A DNA stretch of 64,000 bases, taken from positions 1,178,001-1,242,000 of the forward strand of contig NC_079259.1 of the NCBI RefSeq assembly GCF_947241705.1, in the 5' to 3' direction. The position numbers were made by a program, and so were the translations under genes. Shown one piece after another: positions 55,023 to 64,000 of this stretch. The notes beneath the pieces are model-generated. The model saw nothing but the letters and a program-made list of their open reading frames with translations, made no database searches and was not told where the DNA came from. How positions within the stretch are numbered: the stretch's first letter is position 1; every line of letters begins with the position of its first letter. The stretch is from Saccharomyces mikatae IFO 1815 (lineage: Eukaryota > Ascomycota > Saccharomycetes > Saccharomycetales > Saccharomycetaceae).

Positions 55023-55951
55023 TATTGATAGCTTTCTCAGTTGTAATTTTTAGTCTCAAGCAAGCATCAATCTAGAGAAGACGGCTAAGGTACTCAAAAA
55101 ATTGAAAATATTTTAAGAATGATACGTATACTTTTGTGCTACCTAATATACTTTTTGGAACCATATGACCTGTTATTTCTTTGGTACTTTGTGAGGTTGT
55201 ATCTTGCGGAGAAAAGGTAGAAATTGTTAGTGTCATCGAAATAAAAAAAGGGAATCAAATTTATTCCGAGAATAAAGAGGGTGAGGTGAATACATGATTG
55301 CTCTTCAATTCGAGTATACATACACGTTGATGTTTTTAATTAGAGGCCCTTGGGAAAAAAAAAGTACTGATGTTTACCTTTTTTCGCGATGCGCGTCTGG
55401 CCATAAATAAAAGGGTTCTCTTGCCAAGAAAAAATAAAAAAAGTGCCTTACGAGACCCTCTGTGATATAATATGATGAAGTAGGCAACATCGGTTAAGAA
55501 TAATAAGAAGAATTAAGGGGTAAGCACTTATCAGAATTTGTTGTGCTCTGGTAACACTATTGAATTTGTACAATATTTTCAGAAGAGGTGGTCGAACACG
55601 CAAATCAGGGACCCCTTACAAATAAGGGAACATAAGAACAATCACACATCACTTTCTGCATGGCATTGAATCCCTGAGTTGGTTTTCCCAGAAATTAAAT
55701 CATTAGCCCCTCATGATTTTACTCCGAGATTTCTACTGCTTGTAGCATCAAATGTATTGCAGAATTGTGAAAGGGCACGGTATCCTATGACGTTGCAATA
55801 AAAAAATTTTCTTTAAATTTGAATTCTGCGATAGAAATGATGTATAAATATTGGGACAAGGTTGTGAATAAACAGTGGGTTTTTTCAAGCTTTGGTTTAT
55901 ATTAGTCTGTTAACACTTTGAACTCGCTAAACCAAGAAAACAATATCAGAA
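55023..55951. promoter_or_regulatory. shared DIT2/DIT1 sporulation promoter
   Basis: About 930 bp between two co-regulated divergent genes. The S. cerevisiae counterpart holds a negative element that recruits Ssn6-Tup1 and allows expression only in sporulation. Here I see a DIT1 TATA box (55843-55850) and CACGCAAAT at 55597-55605, which fits the core of the Ndt80 middle sporulation element (CRCAAAW) except at its first base. No ORF is supported. Confidence 0.6.
55843..55850 (+). promoter_or_regulatory. TATA box of DIT1
   Basis: TATAAATA lies about 100 bp upstream of the DIT1 ATG. Confidence 0.7.
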
Positions 55952-57562
55952 ATGACATTTACAAACAGTTTGCCTTCGGGTTCTGTGCAATCAGCGTCGC
56001 CATCTACTTCTTCGTTTTCCTCTTCGACTGATACATTGAAAGATATCGATATCCCTCATAATGGGGCCGACTTGTCCACGTATAGTAAATTTCTGGCTCT
56101 TTATTGCAGAAGTGACAGAAATAATGAATTCTACTCTTTAGAAGAAAAACAGAACTGTAAGTTTGGAGAACAATGGCCTACTTTCGTTAAAAGTATTGAT
56201 AGTTTGGATTGTTCTGGATCTGAAATAAGTGGAAGAATTTCTGAAAGGATTTTACCAGCATCATTAGCCAACAAGTTTACCAATAATTTAGGAGTGGCAA
56301 TAAAGATTTCTGAATATACGCGTGATGATGAATGCCAAATTCGTGGTTGTGTTACTACAATTGAGAATGAAAATTCTTTCAACAACTGGTTCATATATCA
56401 TATTTTAAATCAATCTCGCTTGTCTTTAAGCGAACATCCAATTGTAGCCAAAGAAGTTAAATATCATGAACTATTTGCTGATTTTTTTGAGAAAAATTTA
56501 AAGAACACAATAGTCAATGATCAATGGAATTTGGATGGGCGCAATTATTTCATTGAACGCTCAAGGTATTTTACCGATAGATACCTGAGAATTGAATGCA
56601 TCCTGCCAGCATTTCCATGTAAGTCATCTAATGAGCAAAAGGTTTATGGTTCTGTCCCTGATAAAGGCGAAGAACTTGCTTTGAAAAGGCTAATCAAAGC
56701 TACTCAAGACCTTGTTGAAATATATCCACCAGGTATGAAAATATGGATCGTTAGCGATGGTCATGTTTTTTCAGATTGTATTGGGGTTGATGATGACGTT
56801 GTCAGCACTTATACAGACAAATTACACGAATTGTACGAAAGAGTTGCTATACCAGGTGTTGACGCTATTGGATTTTGTGGATTGAACGAATTATTCTTCA
56901 GCGGTGCAGCTAGTGAAATTTTCAACCCAAGTTGGGTCGCCGATATCGAAGTTGCACACTACACAGGAACTCAAATTTGTCCTAAGTCTGATTTATCAAG
57001 GCAAATTCTGATGAAAGGCTGTGACACAGACGCGGGTCGTTTGAGAAAACAGATTGCTATAGAAGGTCATCCAAGATTGCATCTGTATAGAGGCTTTTCA
57101 CGTTTTATGATGGAAGATCTGTCATTATTGGACCATTTCCAAAATTATTCGAGAAAAAAATTCAAGAAAATCATTTCAATGATTGCATTTAATATGATTA
57201 AGAGAAATGATGCATATTCGAATCTAGTGGAATTAATATTCCCGCATCATTTAAGAATTTCCATTCATGCGCATACTAACAGCGGGCCCAAATTTGGTAT
57301 AAAAGTAATCTCCAATGAACAGTGTTCTATTGTCAGTTCACTAGAAGACCTTGATGAACCCAAGTTCGAAGATTTCTTACATATTCCTACACCCTGGCAT
57401 AATTGCGTCGTCAAAGTGGAAGACGAAAAGGAAAAATACTTTTTAACGAAGTCGAAAGTTATCAAGGATGCTCTTGACAGGGGTGAGTATGACGGTGAAT
57501 GGAAAGATACTCGTTTCGATATTGGAGAGGGAGGACATTTCGTTATCAAGAAAATCTCTTAA
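55952..57562 (+). CDS. DIT1: Dit1, N-formyltyrosine synthase of the spore wall
   Basis: A 536-residue protein, equal in length to S. cerevisiae Dit1, of the Dit1/PvcA isocyanide-synthase-like family. A Ser-rich N terminus (about 1-35) is followed by the family domain, with IWIVSDGHVFSDCIG at about 265-280 and IEGHPRLHLYRGFSRFMMEDL near 370. It acts in the cytosol on L-tyrosine in the first dityrosine step before Dit2. The family link to bacterial isocyanide synthases is established; what this enzyme releases in vivo is reported as N-formyltyrosine. Confidence 0.97.
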   Translation: MTFTNSLPSGSVQSASPSTSSFSSSTDTLKDIDIPHNGADLSTYSKFLALYCRSDRNNEFYSLEEKQNCKFGEQWPTFVKSIDSLDCSGSEISGRISERILPASLANKFTNNLGVAIKISEYTRDDECQIRGCVTTIENENSFNNWFIYHILNQSRLSLSEHPIVAKEVKYHELFADFFEKNLKNTIVNDQWNLDGRNYFIERSRYFTDRYLRIECILPAFPCKSSNEQKVYGSVPDKGEELALKRLIKATQDLVEIYPPGMKIWIVSDGHVFSDCIGVDDDVVSTYTDKLHELYERVAIPGVDAIGFCGLNELFFSGAASEIFNPSWVADIEVAHYTGTQICPKSDLSRQILMKGCDTDAGRLRKQIAIEGHPRLHLYRGFSRFMMEDLSLLDHFQNYSRKKFKKIISMIAFNMIKRNDAYSNLVELIFPHHLRISIHAHTNSGPKFGIKVISNEQCSIVSSLEDLDEPKFEDFLHIPTPWHNCVVKVEDEKEKYFLTKSKVIKDALDRGEYDGEWKDTRFDIGEGGHFVIKKIS

Positions 57563-58062
57563 TAGTAAAAAGTGATGCTGGATTGACTTAACTTTTCTTC
57601 CTTTTTACTTAAACATTAGTTAGTTCGTTCTCTTTTTTTCTTTTTTATGTCTATCTCCCACAGTTTAATTTTGAAAATTGTTTTTAAGAGATGACATTTA
57701 ATTTTTCGATTAAACAAAAATAAAAAAAATGCAACAATTTTCGCTCACCAAATATCCATTTGTCAGAGGGAGTTGAAACTTTAGCTTAGAAAATTAATAT
57801 TCAATATATATTTGCCTTACCTTTTCTTTTTTTGGGCGAGCAAGCATGATTTCACAATGCTGCAACAGCTCTAGGTTATCCTGGAGAGGGAACGTTGTTG
57901 TCAAAAATAATATTTGAGTTTCAATTGACGTAATTAATGATACTATTAATAATACAGAGCGTATATGAAGTATTGCAAACAATATGCACAGTTCTTTTGG
58001 AATGGGAATGAAATTAACGGGTGAGGACGGACTTCACGAAAGTGTTGCGAGCTGACAACTGA
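57563..58062. other. intergenic: convergent DIT1/RPB7 3' regions
   Basis: About 500 bp, AT-rich. It holds only short chance frames. Confidence 0.5.
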
Positions 58063-58578
58063 TCAAATAGCACCCAAATAATCTTCTTTGATACTACCGA
58101 TTGCGTGAATAGAACTAACTTGACTAATACAACCTTCAATTTTAACTCTGATTCTACTTTTTATTGTAATAACATCTTCTGAGCTCTGGTATGATGGTGG
58201 GTTTGAACCCGCATTAAAAGTTAAGTCTTGAGGCATCAGATGCTTTGTAACAAATACTTTCATGGGCCCTACTTGCACTTCAAATCCATGCTGAGAACAT
58301 GAAACGACTGTACCATCCACTACTTCCCCTTTGAACGGCTTGAAAACTACTGCTCTATATTTCACGTTGAACTCTGCTGACCCATCGGTAGGCAATATTC
58401 TACCACGTTGAATATCTATATTATCGTAGTCTAGCACACAAAGAATATATCCAAATTTACCCGTACACGAACCTTCAACCTCTTCTAATAGTTTTGTTTT
58501 TAAATATTGCTTCATTCGAGGGCCAAAAAAGGATGGATGAAGGGTAATATTAAGTGAAAGGTCTTTAATGAAAAACAT
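58063..58578 (-). CDS. RPB7: Rpb7, RNA polymerase II stalk subunit
   Basis: A 171-residue protein that appears identical to the recalled S. cerevisiae sequence over long stretches. The N-terminal RNP-like tip domain is at about 1-80 (MFFIKDLSLNITLHPSFFG) and the C-terminal OB/S1 domain at about 81-171. With Rpb4 it forms the polymerase stalk, binds emerging RNA and wedges the clamp. The start at MFFIKD is the only in-frame ATG; the frame extends three codons further from TTG. Confidence 0.98.
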   Translation of the reverse strand: MFFIKDLSLNITLHPSFFGPRMKQYLKTKLLEEVEGSCTGKFGYILCVLDYDNIDIQRGRILPTDGSAEFNVKYRAVVFKPFKGEVVDGTVVSCSQHGFEVQVGPMKVFVTKHLMPQDLTFNAGSNPPSYQSSEDVITIKSRIRVKIEGCISQVSSIHAIGSIKEDYLGAI

Positions 58579-59818
<1,240 letters not shown>

Positions 59819-60178
59819 AACATTCTCCTCACCTTCTTTCACACACTCACACACAAATACACACCACCACGCACCCCTCGCCCTTGTATATACGCAGCAA
59901 ATTAAATAAATTTTAAGCAAAAAAAGAAAAAAAAAAAAAAAAAAAGGAAAACATCACTTTCTTCGCAATAGATGCAAAACGTATGAAGTGGCTACAGGAC
60001 AGATACCAATAAAAGACAACAGCAAATCATGCAAGAAAGAATAATGATGCTATTCTCTCTTCTCCTCCGAACCGCGGTCCGTTCTTCTTATTGTCTGTTT
60101 ATTTTGTCTTTGTTAACTGCTACTGCAAATGCCAGGCGCAAGAGCATTGGTTGCTGCACATGTTTTTTCAGGGTCGCC

Positions 60179-60186
60179 TCCGTGGA
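60179..60186 (+). promoter_or_regulatory. PDRE (Pdr1/Pdr3 site) of PDR15
   Basis: TCCGTGGA is an exact match to the TCCGYGGR pleiotropic drug response element, about 465 bp upstream of PDR15. Confidence 0.85.
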
Positions 60187-60218
60187 AGCGGAATGCAATG
60201 CGTGGATCTCGGGAGGCA

Positions 60219-60263
60219 CCGCGGAACGAGTATAAGGGACGCTCCGCGTGCTCGTTCCGCGGA
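60219..60263. promoter_or_regulatory. inverted repeat carrying Pdr1/Pdr3 sites
   Basis: CCGCGGAACGAG (60219-60230) and CTCGTTCCGCGG (60251-60262) are perfect 12-bp inverted arms. The right arm extends into a full PDRE, TCCGCGGA at 60256-60263; the left arm holds ACCGCGGA, one base from it. A TCCGCG half site lies between them. It is about 400 bp upstream of PDR15. Confidence 0.85.
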
Positions 60264-60419
60264 GAATCAAGCTATTCTGCGAGGGGCCGATCTGCAACGC
60301 ACGGTGCCGGGGCTAAGGCCTGTCACGATGGGTCAAAAGATGAGGGAGAATACTAGTGCTACTGCTGCCCGAGGCCTCAGTAGTAGGGATCGAAAAGGGA
60401 GCTTATGGACGTAAAGAGA

Positions 60420-60427
60420 TATATAAG
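60420..60427 (+). promoter_or_regulatory. TATA box of PDR15
   Basis: TATATAAG lies about 225 bp upstream of the PDR15 ATG. Confidence 0.6.
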
Positions 60428-60650
60428 ATACCGTTCTCTGCCGGACCCAAGATGCTCTCTTGTGCTGTTGTAATGGGAGAATTCCTTGCCTTGTTAAACA
60501 TACGTGATACACAGCTAAAGCATACTACTATTTGTACTTTATAGTTCTTCTACACTTACGACTGCTACTACTACTACTGCTACCATCAGGATACAATAGT
60601 CGCTATAAGAATATATAAATCACACCCACGCATACAATAAACAGAATCCT

Positions 60651-63600
60651 ATGTCGTCGGGCATCAGAGACGTCGAGAATCAGGATTCGCAGAGCTCGAG
60701 TTCGAGTTCGAGTTCGAACTCTGCTGCGCAATCCATTGGACAGCACCCATATCGCGGCTTCGACAGCGAAGCCGCAGAAAGGGTGCATGAGTTGGCCAGG
60801 ACGCTCACATCACAAAGTGTACTCCATACAGCTAATTCAAACAACATTGACAATAACAGCTCCTCCAGCAACCATAATACACACAATGCGGACTCCAGGT
60901 CCATCTTTTCTACGGATATGGAGGGTGTAAACCCAGTATTCACTAACCCGGACACCCCGGGTTACAATCCCAAACTGGACCCTAACAGTGATCAGTTCTC
61001 CAGTACAGCTTGGGTACAAAATATGGCAAACATATCTACGTCCGACCCTGATTTCTACAAACCGTATTCACTTGGTTGTGTGTGGAAGAATCTGAGTGCG
61101 TCAGGGGACTCTGCAGATGTGTCATATCAGTCCACGTTTACTAACATCATCCCTAAGCTGCTAACGAAAGGGCTCAGGTTGCTGAAGTCTTCCAAAGAGG
61201 AGGACACTTTCCAGATCCTAAAGCCCATGGATGGCTGCCTTTATCCAGGCGAACTGTTGGTCGTCCTCGGTAGACCAGGGTCAGGTTGTACTACGCTACT
61301 AAAATCCATTTCTTCCAACTCGCACGGGTTCAAAATCGCGAAAGACTCAATTATCTCGTACAGCGGTTTGTCTAGCTCTGAGATTAAGAAGCACTATCGT
61401 GGGGAAGTCGTTTACAATGCAGAATCAGATATCCATTTGCCGCATCTTACCGTATACCAGACGCTTTTTACTGTTGCGAGAATGAAGACACCGCAAAATC
61501 GTATTAAGGGCGTAGACAGAGAATCGTATGCCAATCACGTGACGGAGGTTGCAATGGCCACTTATGGTCTTTCACATACTAGGGATACCAAGGTTGGGAA
61601 CGATTTGGTTAGAGGTGTTTCCGGTGGTGAAAGAAAGCGTGTTTCCATTGCCGAGGTCGCGATCTGTGGGGCCAGATTTCAATGTTGGGATAATGCTACC
61701 AGAGGTTTGGATTCTGCCACTGCTTTGGAGTTCATTCGTGCTTTGAAAACGCAAGCTGATATAGGAAAGACGGCTGCCACAGTGGCCATCTACCAATGTT
61801 CCCAGGATGCTTACGATCTTTTTGATAAGGTCTGTGTCTTGGATGATGGTTACCAACTTTATTTTGGGCCTGCCAAGGATGCTAAAAAGTATTTCCAAGA
61901 CATGGGGTATTATTGTCCCCCTAGACAAACTACAGCAGATTTCTTAACTTCAATTACAAGTCCTACTGAAAGAATTATCAGCAAAGAATTCACCGAAAAG
62001 GGCATCAAAGTGCCCCAAACGCCAAAGGATATGGCCGAATACTGGCTGCAATCAGATACATACAATAATCTAATAAAAGACATAGACTCTTCTTTGGGGC
62101 AGAATACCGACGAGCTACGTGATATTATCGAGAATGCACACCATGCTAAACAGGCAAAAAGAGCACCACCTTCCTCTCCCTACGTCGTTAACTATGGCAT
62201 GCAAGTGAAATACTTGCTGATAAGAAATTTTTGGAGAATGAAACAAAGTGCCAGTGTTACTCTGTGGCAAGTCATCGGAAACTCCGTCATGGCTTTCATT
62301 TTAGGTTCAATGTTCTACAAAGTGATGAAGAAGAATGATACTTCCACATTTTACTTCCGTGGTGCTGCAATGTTTTTTGCCATTCTATTTAATGCATTTT
62401 CATGTCTTTTGGAAATCTTTAGTTTGTATGAAACAAGACCTATAACTGAAAAGCACAGAACCTATTCTCTGTACCACCCAAGTGCTGACGCATTTGCCTC
62501 TGTCTTGTCTGAAATGCCCCCAAAATTAATCACTGCTGTATGCTTCAACATCATCTTTTACTTCCTAGTCGACTTCAAAAGAGATGGCGGTGTCTTCTTC
62601 TTTTATTTTTTAATTAATATCATCGCTACTTTCACTTTATCGCATTTGTTTAGATGCGTTGGTTCGTTGACTAAAACGTTACAGGAGGCTATGGTCCCCG
62701 CTTCGATGTTGTTATTGGCAATTGCTATGTATACAGGATTTGCCATCCCCAGAACCAAGATTCTAGGTTGGTCCATTTGGATTTGGTATATCAACCCTTT
62801 AGCATATCTTTTTGAATCTTTAATGGTTAATGAATTCCACAATCGAAAATTCCGCTGTGCTCAATACGTACCTGCTGGCCCTGGTTATCAGAATGTGACC
62901 GGTACCCAGCATGTTTGTTCCGCTGTCGGTGCTTATCCCGGTAACAACTATGTTTTAGGTGATGATTTCTTAAAGGAAAGTTACGATTATGAGCACAAGC
63001 ACAAGTGGCGTGGATTTGGTATCGGTATGGCGTATGTTGTTTTCTTCTTCTTTGTCTATTTAATCCTTTGCGAGTACAACGAAGGTGCCAAACAAAAAGG
63101 TGAAATGGTTGTGTTCTTAAGATCTAAGATCAAGCAACTAAAAAAAGAGGGTAAATTACAAGATAAACACAAGCCCAGAGACATTGAAAACAATATAGGC
63201 AGTTCTCCAGATTCCGCTACTACGGAGAAGAAACTATTAGATGATAGTTCCGAGAGATCTGATAGTTCTTCAGACAATGCCGGATTAAGTCTAAGCAAAT
63301 CGGAAGCAATTTTCCACTGGCGTGATTTATGTTACGATGTTCCTGTGAAAGGTGGTCAAAGACGAATCTTGAATAATGTGGATGGTTGGGTGAAGCCAGG
63401 CACTTTAACAGCCTTAATGGGAGCTTCAGGTGCCGGTAAAACAACTTTATTGGATTGTTTGGCTGAAAGAGTTACCATGGGTGTCATTACCGGTAATATT
63501 TTTGTCGATGGTCGTTTGCGTGATGAATCGTTTCCAAGATCTATCGGTTATTGTCAACAACAAGATTTGCATTTAAAAACAGCCACAGTAAGAGAATCCC

Positions 63601-64000
63601 TAAGATTTTCTGCTTATTTGCGTCAACCATCATCAGTTTCCATTGAAGAAAAGAATAAGTATGTGGAAGAAGTTATCAAAATTTTGGAAATGGAAAAGTA
63701 TTCAGACGCTGTTGTTGGAATTGCAGGTGAAGGTTTAAACGTTGAACAAAGAAAAAGACTTACTATTGGTGTCGAGCTCGCAGCCAGACCTAAACTTTTG
63801 GTCTTTCTTGATGAACCAACATCAGGTCTAGATTCTCAAACTGCTTGGGATACATGTCAACTTATGAGAAAACTGGCTACTCACGGCCAAGCAATTCTTT
63901 GTACTATTCATCAACCATCTGCTATCTTAATGCAACAATTTGATAGATTACTGTTCATGCAAAGAGGCGGTCAAACTGTTTATTTTGGGGATTTAGGTGA
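60651..64000 (+). CDS. PDR15: Pdr15, ABCG-type plasma membrane multidrug transporter (3' end beyond window)
   Basis: Open from ATG 60651 to the window edge, about 1116 residues of an expected 1530 or so. A Ser-rich start (TCGAGT codon repeats at about 60696-60720) leads to the first nucleotide-binding domain. Its Walker A is GRPGSGCT at 207-214, with Cys in place of Lys, the normal state for fungal PDR transporters; VSGGERKR is the signature. The first membrane domain spans about 515-790, and the second Walker A GASGAGKT is at 924-931. It belongs to the Pdr5/Pdr10/Pdr15 group. S. cerevisiae Pdr15 responds to Pdr1/Pdr3 and general stress. Confidence 0.95.
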   Translation, partial: MSSGIRDVENQDSQSSSSSSSSNSAAQSIGQHPYRGFDSEAAERVHELARTLTSQSVLHTANSNNIDNNSSSSNHNTHNADSRSIFSTDMEGVNPVFTNPDTPGYNPKLDPNSDQFSSTAWVQNMANISTSDPDFYKPYSLGCVWKNLSASGDSADVSYQSTFTNIIPKLLTKGLRLLKSSKEEDTFQILKPMDGCLYPGELLVVLGRPGSGCTTLLKSISSNSHGFKIAKDSIISYSGLSSSEIKKHYRGEVVYNAESDIHLPHLTVYQTLFTVARMKTPQNRIKGVDRESYANHVTEVAMATYGLSHTRDTKVGNDLVRGVSGGERKRVSIAEVAICGARFQCWDNATRGLDSATALEFIRALKTQADIGKTAATVAIYQCSQDAYDLFDKVCVLDDGYQLYFGPAKDAKKYFQDMGYYCPPRQTTADFLTSITSPTERIISKEFTEKGIKVPQTPKDMAEYWLQSDTYNNLIKDIDSSLGQNTDELRDIIENAHHAKQAKRAPPSSPYVVNYGMQVKYLLIRNFWRMKQSASVTLWQVIGNSVMAFILGSMFYKVMKKNDTSTFYFRGAAMFFAILFNAFSCLLEIFSLYETRPITEKHRTYSLYHPSADAFASVLSEMPPKLITAVCFNIIFYFLVDFKRDGGVFFFYFLINIIATFTLSHLFRCVGSLTKTLQEAMVPASMLLLAIAMYTGFAIPRTKILGWSIWIWYINPLAYLFESLMVNEFHNRKFRCAQYVPAGPGYQNVTGTQHVCSAVGAYPGNNYVLGDDFLKESYDYEHKHKWRGFGIGMAYVVFFFFVYLILCEYNEGAKQKGEMVVFLRSKIKQLKKEGKLQDKHKPRDIENNIGSSPDSATTEKKLLDDSSERSDSSSDNAGLSLSKSEAIFHWRDLCYDVPVKGGQRRILNNVDGWVKPGTLTALMGASGAGKTTLLDCLAERVTMGVITGNIFVDGRLRDESFPRSIGYCQQQDLHLKTATVRESLRFSAYLRQPSSVSIEEKNKYVEEVIKILEMEKYSDAVVGIAGEGLNVEQRKRLTIGVELAARPKLLVFLDEPTSGLDSQTAWDTCQLMRKLATHGQAILCTIHQPSAILMQQFDRLLFMQRGGQTVYFGDLG

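Larger units (their letters stand above)
59819..60650. other. intergenic: MRP20 3' region and long PDR15 promoter
   Basis: About 830 bp. A CACA-rich stretch (59838-59874) and an A-rich tract (59919-59945) follow MRP20. Then comes the PDR15 regulatory region with Pdr1/Pdr3 sites and a TATA box, annotated separately. The short frames here are not supported as genes. Confidence 0.6.

Noticed and set aside
60029-60544. several 60-107 codon frames in the PDR15 promoter
   Set aside because: They overlap each other in different frames across the Pdr1/Pdr3 sites, with no domain or likely initiation context.

Overview
This window is nuclear DNA from a budding yeast of the genus Saccharomyces. It is compact and AT-rich, mostly with one intronless gene every 1.5-2 kb. 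The few introns have GTATGT 5' splice sites. It also holds a tRNA-Gly(CCC) gene with a delta-type Ty LTR beside it. Gene content, order and orientation match, from memory, the right arm of S. cerevisiae chromosome IV from YDR370C (DXO1) to YDR406W (PDR15). Recalled S. cerevisiae proteins differ at several residues even in eEF2, and Mus81 differs at roughly one residue in six. I therefore infer a sister species (mikatae, kudriavzevii, arboricola, uvarum or similar) rather than S. cerevisiae, and cannot choose among them without alignments.

Layout. 0-10 kb: start of DXO1 (-), CTS2 (+), VPS74 (-), FRQ1 (+), PHO92 (-), WIP1 (+), BCS1 (-), ARH1 (+), ATP17 (+). 10-21 kb: LSM6 (-), RGA2 (+), SDH6 (-), ARO10 (+), spliced YRA1 (+), spliced COI1/YDR381C-A (-), RPP2B (+). 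21-36 kb: NKP1 (-), ATO3 (-), EFT2 (+), MUS81 (+), YDR387C (-), RVS167 (+), SAC7 (+). 36-48 kb: UBA2 (-), tRNA-Gly (-), a solo LTR, YDR391C (-), SPT3 (+), SHE9 (+), RPT3 (+), SXM1 (+), spliced NCB2 (-). 48-64 kb: UTP5 (+), HPT1 (+), URH1 (+), DIT2 (-), DIT1 (+), RPB7 (-), MRP20 (+), and PDR15 (+), which runs off the right edge.

The genes mostly serve unrelated housekeeping roles. Exceptions are the divergent pair DIT2/DIT1 (spore-wall dityrosine), the mitochondrial set BCS1, ARH1, ATP17, SDH6, COI1, SHE9 and MRP20, and two Rho-GAPs (RGA2, SAC7). Several promoters carry readable regulator sites: Ume6 (PHO92/WIP1), Aro80 (ARO10), Rpn4 (RPT3), PAC/RRPE (UTP5, HPT1), Pdr1/Pdr3 (PDR15), an STRE cluster (ATO3/EFT2), a Yap-type palindrome (YDR391C) and paired Mcm1-like boxes (RVS167-SAC7).

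I found no new multi-gene system. The items most worth a second look are a 153-bp inverted-repeat-bounded segment near the left end of the solo LTR, the COI1 intron (no canonical branch site and two in-frame 3' splice choices), the inverted repeat carrying Pdr sites in front of PDR15, and the tRNA acceptor-stem mismatch.
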